A stretch of 64,000 nucleotides of DNA from Deinococcus cellulosilyticus NBRC 106333 = KACC 11606. GTDB taxonomy: Bacteria; Deinococcota; Deinococci; Deinococcales; Deinococcaceae. Position 1 is the stretch's first letter, and each line of letters starts with the position of its first letter. A program made the position numbers and the translations under genes. Below the pieces are notes generated by a model. It did not search any database. It saw only the letters and a list, made by a program, of their open reading frames with translations, and was not told the DNA's origin. Location of the stretch: contig NZ_BJXB01000002.1 in assembly GCF_007990775.1 (NCBI RefSeq), positions 276,650 through 340,649 on the forward strand. The letters run 5' to 3'. Shown one piece after another: positions 32,634-41,324 of this stretch.

Positions 32634-33563
32634 ATGTTTTATCACGACAAGAAACTTCAGTATACCGTAAGGGTGGAAACCCCCGATCCCCGTTTTGCAC
32701 GCATGCTCCAGCAGGCCATTGGCGGCGTGGAGGGTGAAATCCGGGTCATGCTGCAGTACCTTTTTCAGGCCTGGGGGGCACGTGGCCCGGCCAAGTACCG
32801 CGACATGCTCCTTGAAACCGGAACAGAAGAAATCGCTCACGTGGAAATGCTTGCCACTGCGGTTGCCATGAACCTTGAAGGTGCCCCTGGCAGCATGCAA
32901 GAGCAGATGGCAAAACAGAATCCCCTGGTGGAGGCTGTAATGGGAGGAATGGACCCCAGACAGTACCTCTCTGCAGGGATGGCAGCCCTTGCCAGTGACG
33001 CCAACGGGGTGCCTTTTGATGGCTCTCATGTGTATGCCAGTGGAAACCTCGCAGCAGACATGTATGCCAATGTGACCGCCGAGGCCACCGGACGTGCCCT
33101 CGCCACCCGCCTGTACCACCTGACCGATGATCCTGGCATGAAGGACATGCTGAGCTTCCTGATTGCACGCGACACCATGCACCAGCAACAATGGCTTGCC
33201 GTACTGGAAGAACTGGGTGGGCAACAGGGGGTGCTGCCCATTCCCAACAGCTTCCCTCAGGAAAAAGAAAAACAGGATGTCAGTTATGCGTTCTTCTCCA
33301 CAGCTGTTGATGGCATTGAGCCTCCCTCCGGACGCTTCACCAGTGGGCCTTCCCTCGATGGCAAGGGTGAGTTCAGTGTCGTGAAAATTGCCCCCATGGG
33401 TCAGGAGCCAAAACTTGCCCCTCCCCTGCCCCAGGCCCATGCGCAACTGGAACAGATGCAAGGTGGCGTCCGTCCTCAGCAGACCGCCAGTCAGGCCCTC
33501 GGGGACAGCACCATTGAAGTGACCCCACGGACCACCAAAAGCAAAAAAGCCAGCAGCAAATAA
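32634..33563 (+). CDS. Manganese catalase
   Basis: It dismutates hydrogen peroxide with a dinuclear manganese centre. The 309-residue protein has the family opening MFYHDKKLQYTVRVETPDPRFARMLQQAIGGVEGEIRVMLQYLFQAW, then ETGTEEIAHVEMLATAVAMNLEG and RLYHLTDDPGMKDMLSFLIARDTMHQQQW, which supply the Glu/His metal ligands of the ferritin-like four-helix bundle. A Lys/Ser-rich tail ends the protein. Start at ATG 32634 with AAGGAG 8 nt before it. It is flanked by terminators, so it is transcribed apart from the dcw genes around it. Confidence 0.95.
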   Translation: MFYHDKKLQYTVRVETPDPRFARMLQQAIGGVEGEIRVMLQYLFQAWGARGPAKYRDMLLETGTEEIAHVEMLATAVAMNLEGAPGSMQEQMAKQNPLVEAVMGGMDPRQYLSAGMAALASDANGVPFDGSHVYASGNLAADMYANVTAEATGRALATRLYHLTDDPGMKDMLSFLIARDTMHQQQWLAVLEELGGQQGVLPIPNSFPQEKEKQDVSYAFFSTAVDGIEPPSGRFTSGPSLDGKGEFSVVKIAPMGQEPKLAPPLPQAHAQLEQMQGGVRPQQTASQALGDSTIEVTPRTTKSKKASSK

Positions 33564-33580
33564 ACATTGAATTCCTGCAG

Positions 33581-33606
33581 GCCCTTCTTGCAAGAGAAGG
33601 GCTTTT
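33581..33606 (+). terminator. Terminator after the manganese catalase gene
   Basis: GCCCTTCT (33581-33588), a 6-nt loop, AGAAGGGC (33595-33602), then TTTT. Confidence 0.85.
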
Positions 33607-33724
33607 CAGGTTGCTTCGTTTTCAGGAACTCTTCAGCAAGTGATCTGGGCAACCCAGAAATCCAGGAGAAAGCTGGGCCGTTTGACCGCAGGCCAGCAAA
33701 CGATTGCAAATCCAATTGTCATGT

Positions 33725-33754
33725 GCTGATCGCTGATCGCTGACGGCTGACAGC
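33725..33754. repeat. Imperfect tandem repeat, 7-nt period
   Basis: Units GCTGATC, GCTGATC, GCTGACG, GCTGACA plus GC, between the catalase gene and murG. Confidence 0.65.
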
Positions 33755-33813
33755 CCAATGAACACCCCCACCTTGCCTGTGAAGCCATATAGCAATTTGG
33801 CCTGAAAAACATA

Positions 33814-33819
33814 TAAGGT
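33814..33819 (+). promoter_or_regulatory. -10 box of murG
   Basis: TAAGGT, 8 nt before the ATG at 33828; an overlapping TATAGT lies closer. No Shine-Dalgarno, so probably leaderless. Confidence 0.45.
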
Positions 33820-33827
33820 ATAGTGCG

Positions 33828-34916
33828 ATGAGTCAGCCTTTGATCGTACTCGCCACTGGAGGCACCGGAGGACACATTTATCCCGCCGTTGCCCTTGCCC
33901 AGGAACTCGCAAAAAGGGGGTATGCTTCCGCCATTCTGGGAATGGATGGGGGCATGGAAGAGCGCATCGCTCGCCAGGAAAACCTGCCTTTTTACGGGGT
34001 CAGCGCTGGAAAGATAGACCGCAGTAAACCCAATCCCATGGAAGTGTTCAAGGCAGCCAGAGGCTTTACAGAGGCCCGCACTGCCCTGATGCGAATCAAA
34101 CCCAAAGTTGTTGTTGGATTCGGAGGTTATGCCTCTCTGCCCGGGGTGCTCTCTGCCCAGTCTCTGGGCATTCCCACCGTGCTGCATGAACAGAATGCCC
34201 GTCTGGGCCTCACCCAGAAGCTTGCTCTGGGCCGCGCAAAAAGTGTCACCACGGCTTACCCGAAGGTCCAGGGGTTGCCTGAATCCAGGGTCAAGTGGGT
34301 CGGCATGCCTGTGCGTGAAAAACGCATGGACCGCAAGGAGGCCCTCAGCCGCCTGAACCTGCAGGAAGGCCCCCTCACTGTGCTGGTGATGGGAGGGTCG
34401 CAGGGAAGCCTTTTTCTCAACCAGTCGGTTCCCGGAGCCCTGGAAGGGGCCTGCGGCATTGAGGGTCTGTGTGGCGAATATGGCATCCAGGTGATCCATT
34501 CCACCGGACCTCGCTGGCTCACCGAGATGGTGCCCAAAGTGCAGCACCTGAGCTGGTACAAGGTCACGGGTTTTGTGGACAGCACCGCTGCGTGGTCCTG
34601 TGCCGACATTGCCATCACACGGGCAGGGAGCGGCACACTGGCAGAGGCAGCGTTTTATGGGGTTCCTGTGATTGCTGTTCCCCTCTCAAGCTCTGCAGAC
34701 AACCACCAGCTTTTCAATGCCAAGGCTGTGGAACAGGCCGGAGCAGGCCGTCTGGTGGAGGAATCCGAAATCACCAAGCTTGGAGAGGTCTTCAAACAGG
34801 CCCTCGCAAGCGACCAGCGCAAAAAGATGCGCGACGCTGCCGCCACCCTCACCCCTGCTGGAGCGGCTGCCCGTCTTGCCGACGAGGTGCTGCGCATCAG
34901 AGGAGGTCAGGGATGA
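33828..34916 (+). CDS. murG: UDP-GlcNAc:lipid I N-acetylglucosaminyltransferase MurG
   Basis: It adds GlcNAc to lipid I to make lipid II at the inner membrane face. The 362-residue GT28 protein has the glycine loop ATGGTGGHIYPA (GGTGGH at 11-16), VVGFGGYASLPGVL with LHEQNA, a second loop VMGGSQGS (near 185) and ITRAGSGTLAEA plus PLSSSADNHQLFNAK in the C-terminal UDP-GlcNAc site. It begins the second dcw transcription unit and overlaps murC by 4 nt. Confidence 0.96.
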   Translation: MSQPLIVLATGGTGGHIYPAVALAQELAKRGYASAILGMDGGMEERIARQENLPFYGVSAGKIDRSKPNPMEVFKAARGFTEARTALMRIKPKVVVGFGGYASLPGVLSAQSLGIPTVLHEQNARLGLTQKLALGRAKSVTTAYPKVQGLPESRVKWVGMPVREKRMDRKEALSRLNLQEGPLTVLVMGGSQGSLFLNQSVPGALEGACGIEGLCGEYGIQVIHSTGPRWLTEMVPKVQHLSWYKVTGFVDSTAAWSCADIAITRAGSGTLAEAAFYGVPVIAVPLSSSADNHQLFNAKAVEQAGAGRLVEESEITKLGEVFKQALASDQRKKMRDAAATLTPAGAAARLADEVLRIRGGQG

Positions 34917-36268
34917 ATTACCATCTCATGGCCGTCTGTGGGATCGGGGTCAGCGGGCTTGCAAGGCTCCTCAAAGCCCAGGGGCACCAGGTCTCCGGCT
35001 GCGATGCGAAAGTCAACGAAATGGGCCAGCAGCTGATCTCTGAAGGGATTGAAGTCTGGGAGAAACACAATCCAGACCACATCAGTGAAGACCTGACTGC
35101 CCTGATTCTCAGCACCGCCATCAAGGACTCTGAGCCTGAAGTGGTGAAAGCGCGTGAACTCGGGATTCCTGTCCTGAGGCGCATTCAGGTGCTTGATGAG
35201 ATCATGCAGGGCGCTCCTGCCAGCATAGGGATTGCAGGCACCCACGGCAAAACCACCACCACAAGCCTGACCGCTGTCGCCATGATGGGGGCAGGTCTGG
35301 ACCCCAGTGCTTTTGTGGGAAGTGTGCTTCCCGACTTTGAGGGCAGCAATGTGCGTCTGGGTTCCGGTCCTTTCGTGGCCGAAATTGACGAATCCGATCC
35401 ACAGTTCCAGCACCTGAAAGTCAGCATTGCCGTGATGACCAACCTGGAGGATGATCACGTTTCTCCAGATGGTCAGGCCAGCGAGAACTACTATGCTTCC
35501 GTGGAATCCCTGCATGCCGCATTCAGAGAGTACGTGCAGAACGCCCAGAAACTGATTTACTGCGCTGACTGGGAAGGTCTGGACGCTTTTACTGCAAACC
35601 ATCCTGATCGGGTCTCTTATGGCATTGGCCGTGGAGATTATCAAGCCTTCAACATCGAATCCACCGACCAGAGCCAGAGCTTTGACCTGCTGGTTCGTGG
35701 AGAGTACAGAGGACGGGTTTTCCTGACCCTGCTTGGCAACCACAACGTCCTGAACAGCCTTGCTGCCCTCAGTGTGGTGGGAGAGCTCGGTGGAGACATG
35801 GCAGGGGCCATCACGGCACTTGCACAGTTCAGGGGGGCAGGTCGCCGCTGGCAGGAGATCGGCAGACGCAGTGGTGCCCTGATCGTGGACGATTACGCCC
35901 ACAACCCCACCAAAGTTCAGGCTGCATTGCAAGCGGCCCGACAGACCGGACGTCGTGTGCGGGTGATCTTCCAGCCGCACAGGTACAAGCGCACCCAGCT
36001 TTCCTGGGAACGCTACGCCACCATCCTGACTGCCGCAGATGAGGTGATTCTGCTGGACATCTATGGAGCCAGCGAGACCCCCATCGAAGGGGTGCACTCG
36101 GGCCTGATTCAGTCCAGAATGACAGAACTGGGGTTCGCTGCAGTGTTTTATGCTCAGAATTTTGATGAGGCCATCCGGCTCGCCCTCTCTTCCCTGCAGG
36201 AAAACGACCTGCTCCTGACCCTGGGTGCAGGAGATGTCACCCGGATTGCTGTGAGGTTGCTCGAATGA
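34913..36268 (+). CDS. murC: UDP-N-acetylmuramate--L-alanine ligase MurC
   Basis: It adds L-alanine to UDP-MurNAc. The 451-residue protein has the MurC-type N-terminus YHLMAVCGIGVSGLARLL, P-loop AGTHGKTTTTSL (GTHGKT at 109-114), VAEIDESDPQFQHL, LEDDHVSPDG, GRRWQEIG and DDYAHNPTKVQAAL, RVIFQPHRYKRT. Start at ATG 34913 within the murG stop; GAGGAGG precedes it. Its stop overlaps the murB start (ATGA). Confidence 0.96.
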   Translation: MNYHLMAVCGIGVSGLARLLKAQGHQVSGCDAKVNEMGQQLISEGIEVWEKHNPDHISEDLTALILSTAIKDSEPEVVKARELGIPVLRRIQVLDEIMQGAPASIGIAGTHGKTTTTSLTAVAMMGAGLDPSAFVGSVLPDFEGSNVRLGSGPFVAEIDESDPQFQHLKVSIAVMTNLEDDHVSPDGQASENYYASVESLHAAFREYVQNAQKLIYCADWEGLDAFTANHPDRVSYGIGRGDYQAFNIESTDQSQSFDLLVRGEYRGRVFLTLLGNHNVLNSLAALSVVGELGGDMAGAITALAQFRGAGRRWQEIGRRSGALIVDDYAHNPTKVQAALQAARQTGRRVRVIFQPHRYKRTQLSWERYATILTAADEVILLDIYGASETPIEGVHSGLIQSRMTELGFAAVFYAQNFDEAIRLALSSLQENDLLLTLGAGDVTRIAVRLLE

Positions 36269-37110
36269 TCAAGGTGTCCCATCTGCCCCTCGCCAAACTC
36301 ACCACCCTGGGCGTCGGAGGAGAATCCGAAGTCTGGACCGTGCATGACCAGACGGAACTTCTGGAAGCCATGCAGGCCCCCTACCGTCCTCTGGGTGGAG
36401 GCTCGAATCTGGTGGTCAGCGATGCAGGGGTCAAAGAGCGGGTCATTCTGCTCAAAGGCAGCCTTTCTGAAATTGATCTGGAAGCCGATCCGGCCTTATC
36501 CAGCGAAAAAATGCATGTCACAGGATGGGTGGGCGCAGGAAAAGCCCTCCCTGCCCTGGTGCGCCAGGTCCAGAAACTCGGCCTGAGCGGTCTGGAAGGT
36601 CTCGTGGGGATTCCTGCCACTGTCGGAGGGGCCGTCTGGATGAATGCAGGCACCCGTTACGGTGAGATGTGGGACGCCCTTTACTGCCTGGAAATCGCCT
36701 ATCAAGGGAAGATCACCGTGCATCACCCCAGTGACTTTCCGTATCAGTACCGTTCCAGTGGCTTGCCTCAGGGGGCGGTGGTCTCACGGGTGCGCCTGAA
36801 ACTGACCCCATCCACCCCGGAAGACGTGCAGGCCAAGATGGACTTTGCAGACAACGCCCGCAAAGGTCAGCCCAAAGCCCGAACCGCAGGTTGTGCCTTC
36901 AAGAACCCCAATGGGGTCAGCGCAGGCAAACTGATCGATGAGGCTGGACTCAAAGGCTTAAGGGTCGGCAATGCCATGATCTCACACGAGCACGGTAACT
37001 TTGTGATCAATCTGGGCGGAGCGACCGCTGCAGATGTCATGGAACTGTTGCGCATCGTGCGTGAAAAAATCGGCATTCCACTGGAAATGGAGTATGAAGT
37101 GTGGGAATAA
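36265..37110 (+). CDS. murB: UDP-N-acetylenolpyruvoylglucosamine reductase MurB
   Basis: This FAD enzyme reduces UDP-GlcNAc-enolpyruvate to UDP-MurNAc. The 281-residue protein has LTTLGVGGESEVW, the FAD loop PLGGGSNLVVSD, GLEGLVGIPATVGGAVWMNAG, YRSSGLPQGAVVS (the active-site Ser/Tyr zone), GQPKARTAGCAFKNP and HGNFVINLGGATAADVMEL. The C-terminal region is compact, as in type II MurB. It overlaps murC by 4 nt and ftsQ by 10 nt. Confidence 0.96.
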   Translation: MIKVSHLPLAKLTTLGVGGESEVWTVHDQTELLEAMQAPYRPLGGGSNLVVSDAGVKERVILLKGSLSEIDLEADPALSSEKMHVTGWVGAGKALPALVRQVQKLGLSGLEGLVGIPATVGGAVWMNAGTRYGEMWDALYCLEIAYQGKITVHHPSDFPYQYRSSGLPQGAVVSRVRLKLTPSTPEDVQAKMDFADNARKGQPKARTAGCAFKNPNGVSAGKLIDEAGLKGLRVGNAMISHEHGNFVINLGGATAADVMELLRIVREKIGIPLEMEYEVWE

Positions 37111-37697
37111 TTCGCTTTCTGGTGATCATGCTCATCACGGTGACCCTGCTCGTGGTATCCTGGTTCATCCTGCCCGTGCGGCAGACCCAGGTTGCAGGCC
37201 TGAAGCACCTCAAAGAAAGCGACATTTTGAATCTGGTGCATGGGCACCCCGGAGATCCGTGGCTGTGGATCACCAGATACCGCCTGAAAGGGCTTGAAAA
37301 ACACCCCTGGGTGCTCAGTGCGAAAGTCACGAAAGTGTTCCCCAGCGATGTGAAAGTCAGCATTGTGGAGCGTGTGCCCGTGGCCCGTCTCCTGAAAAAC
37401 AGCCATGAGGTGGTGCTCTCGGCAGACGGTGTGGAACTGCCTGGAGCCCCCAGAGTGGGACCTCTGATCAAGGCAGAAGGCAAATTGAATATTCAACAGG
37501 CTCTGGAAGCTGCTTTCGTGTTGCGTCGTGAAGGCGTTCAGGTTGTAGAATTGACACCAGCAGGCATTCGCATGAAACTCAAGGACTCCACCGTCTGGGC
37601 GGATTCTGTCGATTCCTTGCGCAAATACATGAGCAGTGTCAAAATGAAGCGTGGTAAGAACATCCACATTTACCCTTGGGGGGTGAGCGTCCAGTAA
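37101..37697 (+). CDS. ftsQ: FtsQ/DivIB-like division protein
   Basis: The 198-residue protein has a single N-terminal membrane anchor (IIRFLVIMLITVTLLVVSWFI, residues 3-23) followed by a POTRA domain (QTQVAGLKHLKESDILNLV, about 28-95), ending in ERVPVARLLK, the typical FtsQ POTRA exit. FtsQ links the early cytoplasmic and late periplasmic division proteins. It is shorter than Escherichia FtsQ. The start is GTG at 37101 inside murB; its TAA overlaps the ftsA start (TAATG). Confidence 0.88.
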   Translation: MGIIRFLVIMLITVTLLVVSWFILPVRQTQVAGLKHLKESDILNLVHGHPGDPWLWITRYRLKGLEKHPWVLSAKVTKVFPSDVKVSIVERVPVARLLKNSHEVVLSADGVELPGAPRVGPLIKAEGKLNIQQALEAAFVLRREGVQVVELTPAGIRMKLKDSTVWADSVDSLRKYMSSVKMKRGKNIHIYPWGVSVQ

Positions 37698-39076
37698 TGA
37701 GTGTTAACCAAATCATTGTAGGTCTCGACATCGGTACGACGAAAGTCACAACGGTGATCGGCGAGGTCGGACCCGATGGTGTGCTGGACGTTATTGGTGA
37801 AGCCACTGTTCCCAGCGACGGGATCAAGAAGGGCGTGGTCGTCAATTTAGACAAGACCACTCAAGCCATCCGGCAGAGCATTGCGGCTGCCGAGCGCGTT
37901 GCAGGAGTGAAAGTACACGAAGCATTCGTCAGCGCCAACGGCTCCCACATCAAAGCGCTCACCAGTCACGGACTAGCAGCCATCCGCAGAAACCAGGAAA
38001 TCTCCCGCGCAGATGTAGAACGCGCGATTGAAAACGCACAGGCAGTACCCCTTGACCCCACCGTGGAAATCCTGCACATCTTGCCGCAGGAATACACCGT
38101 GGACGGTCAGGAAGAGATCAAAAACCCGATTGGCATGCAGGGCGTCCGTTTAGAGGTGGACGTTCACATGGTGACGGGCTCGGTGGGACCGCTCGCCAAC
38201 CTGCGCCGCTGTGTGCAGGAAAGCGGCATCACCCCGAATCAGCTGGTGCTTCAGGCATACGCTGCAGGTCTGGCCGTGCTGGACCAGCAGGATTATGACC
38301 ACACTGTGCTGGTGATCGACATTGGCGGGGGCACCACCGACATTGGGGTCTTCCGTCGCGGAAACCTCTGCCACAGCGCAGTGATTCCCATCGGTGGGGA
38401 CCACATCACCGGAGACATCGCCCAGATCCTCAAGATTCCCTTCGAGGAAGCCGAACGCATCAAGAAACGCTACGGCAGTGCGATTCCCGAACTCGCAGAT
38501 CCAGACGCCATGCTGGAAATCACCCAGGCTGGCGTGCAGACCAGCATCTCTCCTTTTGAACTCTCCCGCATCATCAAACCCCGCGTGGCAGAAATCTTCG
38601 CGCTGGTGCGCGGCGAGATCGACCATGCACTGGGACCCATTGAGATCATCACCTCCAGTGTGATCCTCACCGGGGGGACCAACATGATGAAAGGGATGGG
38701 TGAACTGGCCAGAGACCGCTTCAGGCTCCCCGTCCGGCAGGGCAACCCCACCAAACTGGGCGGCCTGAAAGACCTGGTGGCCAGGCCCAGCTATGCCACC
38801 GCCATCGGTCTGCTGCGTTTCGCAGGTCTGCAGGAAGAACAGCCCACCTCTGGTGCCACCCGCACCAAGGCCACCGTCCCCGCCACACCCACCCCGCAGG
38901 AAGTGCACAGCCACACCCCCACTCCCGTCGTCAACAGCACTCCGGTCCCTCAACCCACCACCGTGCTCGACGAACCCGTGACCTCACAAACCAAGCCGCA
39001 ACAGGGGCAGAAAGCCACCGATGGAGGCAAATCTTTCCTGGATCGGCTGAAGGACATCTTCAAAGATTTCTTCTGA
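37697..39076 (+). CDS. ftsA: Cell division protein FtsA
   Basis: This actin-like ATPase tethers FtsZ to the membrane. The 459-residue protein has phosphate 1 IIVGLDIGTTKVTTVIGEV (6-24), the 1C domain, phosphate 2 VLVIDIGGGTTDIGVFRRG (near 203) and the adenosine motif VILTGGTNMMKGM. From about residue 385 there is a proline/threonine-rich linker of some 55 residues, then an amphipathic helix FLDRLKDIFKDFF at the extreme C-terminus for membrane binding. Start at ATG 37697, overlapping the ftsQ stop; an upstream TTG in frame is less likely. Confidence 0.95.
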   Translation: MSVNQIIVGLDIGTTKVTTVIGEVGPDGVLDVIGEATVPSDGIKKGVVVNLDKTTQAIRQSIAAAERVAGVKVHEAFVSANGSHIKALTSHGLAAIRRNQEISRADVERAIENAQAVPLDPTVEILHILPQEYTVDGQEEIKNPIGMQGVRLEVDVHMVTGSVGPLANLRRCVQESGITPNQLVLQAYAAGLAVLDQQDYDHTVLVIDIGGGTTDIGVFRRGNLCHSAVIPIGGDHITGDIAQILKIPFEEAERIKKRYGSAIPELADPDAMLEITQAGVQTSISPFELSRIIKPRVAEIFALVRGEIDHALGPIEIITSSVILTGGTNMMKGMGELARDRFRLPVRQGNPTKLGGLKDLVARPSYATAIGLLRFAGLQEEQPTSGATRTKATVPATPTPQEVHSHTPTPVVNSTPVPQPTTVLDEPVTSQTKPQQGQKATDGGKSFLDRLKDIFKDFF

Positions 39077-39093
39077 GCAACACACGCTCAGAA
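39071..39093 (+). other. Hairpin across the ftsA stop codon
   Basis: TTCTGAGC (39071-39078) and GCTCAGAA (39086-39093) with a 7-nt loop. There is no T run, so it may be an mRNA processing or stability element between ftsA and ftsZ rather than a terminator. Confidence 0.4.
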
Positions 39094-39095
39094 GG

Positions 39096-39123
39096 TTGGC
39101 ACACGGGAAAAATAGAGTAGGAT
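39096..39123 (+). promoter_or_regulatory. ftsZ promoter
   Basis: TTGGCA (39096-39101), a 16-bp spacer and TAGGAT (39118-39123). The start point would be near 39130, just upstream of AAGGAG, giving ftsZ its own transcript besides read-through from ftsA. Confidence 0.65.
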
Positions 39124-39142
39124 GTGTTGATAAGGAGAAGCA

Positions 39143-40192
39143 ATGCAAGCAGCGAAGATACGCGTGATTGGATTAGGCGGAGCTGGGAACAACGCCGTGA
39201 ATCGCATGATCGAATCTGGACTTGAAGGCGTGGAGTTCATTGCAGGGAACACCGACGCGCAGGTCCTGGCCAAGAGCCATGCCGAGGTCAGAATTCAGCT
39301 GGGAGACCGGCTGACCCGTGGCCTGGGTGCAGGGGCCGACCCCGAAGTGGGCGAGAAGGCCGCTCTGGAAGACAGAGAACGCATCCGTGAATACCTGGAC
39401 GGCACCGACATGCTGTTCATCACTGCAGGCATGGGCGGCGGAACCGGAACCGGCAGTGCCCCCGTGGTTGCAGAAATCGCCCGCGAGATGGGCATCCTGA
39501 CTGTGGCCATCGTGACCCGCCCCTTCCGCTTCGAAGGTCCCAAACGTGGCCGGGTGGCAGAAGAAGGCATCGCCAAACTCGCCGAGCGCGTGGACGGCAT
39601 GATCGTGGTCAACAACGAGCGCCTGCTCACCACCGTTGGACCCAAAGTCAGCGTCCGTGACGCCTTCCTGATCGCCGACCGTGTGCTGTACTACGGCGTG
39701 AAGGGCATCAGCGACGTCATCAACGTGGACGGCATGATCAACGTGGACTTCGCCGACGTGCGCAACCTGCTCGTCAGCGCAGGAACGGTCCTGATGGGCA
39801 TCGGCTCTGGACGCGGGGACAACCTCGCAGAAGAGGCCGCTGCCAGTGCAGTGCACTCTCCCCTGCTCGAACGCGGCATCGAAGGCGCAAGACGCATTCT
39901 GGTCAACGTCACGGGCGGTTACGACCTCTCCCTCGACGACGCCAATGCCATCGTTGAGAAGATTCGCGAAGCCACTGGCTTCGACGAGCCTGACATGCTC
40001 TTCGGGGTGTCCTTCGACGAGAACGCCGGAGACGAGGTGCGCGTAACTGTGATCGCCACCGGATTCAATGAGTCCCCCGTGCAAACCCAGCGTCGCAGCG
40101 CCATCGAAAGCATGGCCCGCCAGACCCGGGGCAAGGTCGATCAGCTTGATTTTGACATTCCCGCTTTTCTGAGATACGGCGATCGGGACTGA
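39143..40192 (+). CDS. ftsZ: Cell division protein FtsZ
   Basis: This tubulin-like GTPase forms the Z ring. The 349-residue protein has GLGGAGNNAVNRM (10-22), the tubulin signature GGGTGTG at 98-104, and the T7 loop NVDFADVRNL (near 200) that completes the GTPase site of the next subunit. After the core (ends near 310) only about 27 residues link to the conserved C-terminal peptide DIPAFLRY, a short linker. Start at ATG 39143 with AAGGAG upstream. Confidence 0.97.
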   Translation: MQAAKIRVIGLGGAGNNAVNRMIESGLEGVEFIAGNTDAQVLAKSHAEVRIQLGDRLTRGLGAGADPEVGEKAALEDRERIREYLDGTDMLFITAGMGGGTGTGSAPVVAEIAREMGILTVAIVTRPFRFEGPKRGRVAEEGIAKLAERVDGMIVVNNERLLTTVGPKVSVRDAFLIADRVLYYGVKGISDVINVDGMINVDFADVRNLLVSAGTVLMGIGSGRGDNLAEEAAASAVHSPLLERGIEGARRILVNVTGGYDLSLDDANAIVEKIREATGFDEPDMLFGVSFDENAGDEVRVTVIATGFNESPVQTQRRSAIESMARQTRGKVDQLDFDIPAFLRYGDRD

Positions 40193-40204
40193 AATAAACC
40201 CATC

Positions 40205-40232
40205 AAAAAGACCGGGATATCCCGGTCTTTTT
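40205..40232 (+). terminator. Terminator after ftsZ
   Basis: A 28-bp palindrome centred on GGGATATCCC, with AAAAAGACC and GGTCTTTTT flanks, 13 nt after the stop. Confidence 0.9.
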
Positions 40233-40373
40233 GTTTTTGTCCCTCCCTCCTGCCCATCGGCCTTTCTGCACAGACCTGCCCTTTTGCTCCCTTTTCCCTG
40301 TACACTGAGATCTGCTGTTTGCAGGGCATTCCTGCAGATGCCCAAATTCAAATCCAAGTGTGAAACCACTGCA

Positions 40374-41261
40374 ATGAACACCTACCAGCATCCCTCCCAG
40401 AGACCCGACACCGAGACGGTGATTGCCATTGGCTCGTTTGATGGTGTGCACCTCGGGCACCAGAGCCTTCTCAACACCCTGATTGCGCAGGCGAAAATGC
40501 ATCAGGTGCCCAGCGTGGTCTTCACGTTTGATCCGCCCACCCGGGTGCTGATTCAGGGGGTGGATTTTCTGTCCACCCTGCCCGAGAAACTGAAGCTTTT
40601 AGAGCAGCTTGGGGTGGACGAGGTCATTGCCATGCCCTTCACCCGTGAGTTTGCAGGAAGGCCCAAGGAAGACTTCCTCAAGGACCTCAGCATTCTGCGC
40701 CCAAAGACCATTGTGGTGGGGCAGGATTTTGGTTTTGGCAAGGGGCGTGCAGGAGGGCTGCCAGACCTGCGCACCATCACCTCTGAATTGATTGCCCTGC
40801 CGATGCTGAGCCTGGACAGTGAGCCCGTCAAGAGCACCCGCATCCGGGGTTTTTTGAACCAGGGTCAGGTGGAAGAAGCCCACCAGCTTCTGGGCCGTGA
40901 ATATGAGGCCATCGGTGTGGTGGTGCATGGGGACAAGCGGGGCCGCCTGATCGGTTTCCCCACCGCGAACGTCGCAGTGCCCGAAGGTAAACTGCTGCCC
41001 AGAGGCGTTTATTTTGTGGACTTCGTGGTGGACGGCCAGACCCATCACGGCATTGCCAACGTGGGCAAACGACCCACAGTGGAGGGTGAGGATGTGCGTC
41101 TGGAGGTGCACCTGCTGAATTTCCAGGGCGACCTGTACGGTCAGGAAGCCATGGTCAAATTCAAGCGTTTCATTCGCACCGAGCAGAAGTTTGATGGTCT
41201 TGACGCCCTGAAGGGGCAACTGGACCGGGACCGGCAGCTGGCCCTGTCCTGGATTCATTGA
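40374..41261 (+). CDS. ribF: Riboflavin kinase / FMN adenylyltransferase RibF
   Basis: It makes FMN and FAD from riboflavin. The 295-residue protein has an N-terminal nucleotidyltransferase domain with AIGSFDGVHLGHQSLL (the HxGH motif) and VKSTRIRGFLNQG, and a C-terminal flavokinase domain with DKRGRLIGFPTANVAVP and GIANVGKRPTVEG. The start is uncertain: ATG 40374 is chosen because family homology begins soon after, but it has no clear ribosome site; an ATG at 40338 is possible. A TACACT box is at 40301-40306, leaving a leader of about 60 nt. Confidence 0.92.
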   Translation: MNTYQHPSQRPDTETVIAIGSFDGVHLGHQSLLNTLIAQAKMHQVPSVVFTFDPPTRVLIQGVDFLSTLPEKLKLLEQLGVDEVIAMPFTREFAGRPKEDFLKDLSILRPKTIVVGQDFGFGKGRAGGLPDLRTITSELIALPMLSLDSEPVKSTRIRGFLNQGQVEEAHQLLGREYEAIGVVVHGDKRGRLIGFPTANVAVPEGKLLPRGVYFVDFVVDGQTHHGIANVGKRPTVEGEDVRLEVHLLNFQGDLYGQEAMVKFKRFIRTEQKFDGLDALKGQLDRDRQLALSWIH

Positions 41262-41288
41262 AACACATCAAAACAGCCGCACTCAAAC

Positions 41289-41316
41289 AAAAAGAGCCTC
41301 ATCAGAGGCTCTTTTT
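41289..41316. terminator. Bidirectional terminator between ribF and the CHASE2 operon
   Basis: AAAAAGAGCCTC (41289-41300), loop ATCA, GAGGCTCTTTTT (41305-41316). A run on one side and T run on the other allow use by both convergent transcripts. Confidence 0.9.
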
Positions 41317-41324
41317 TGCTGGCA

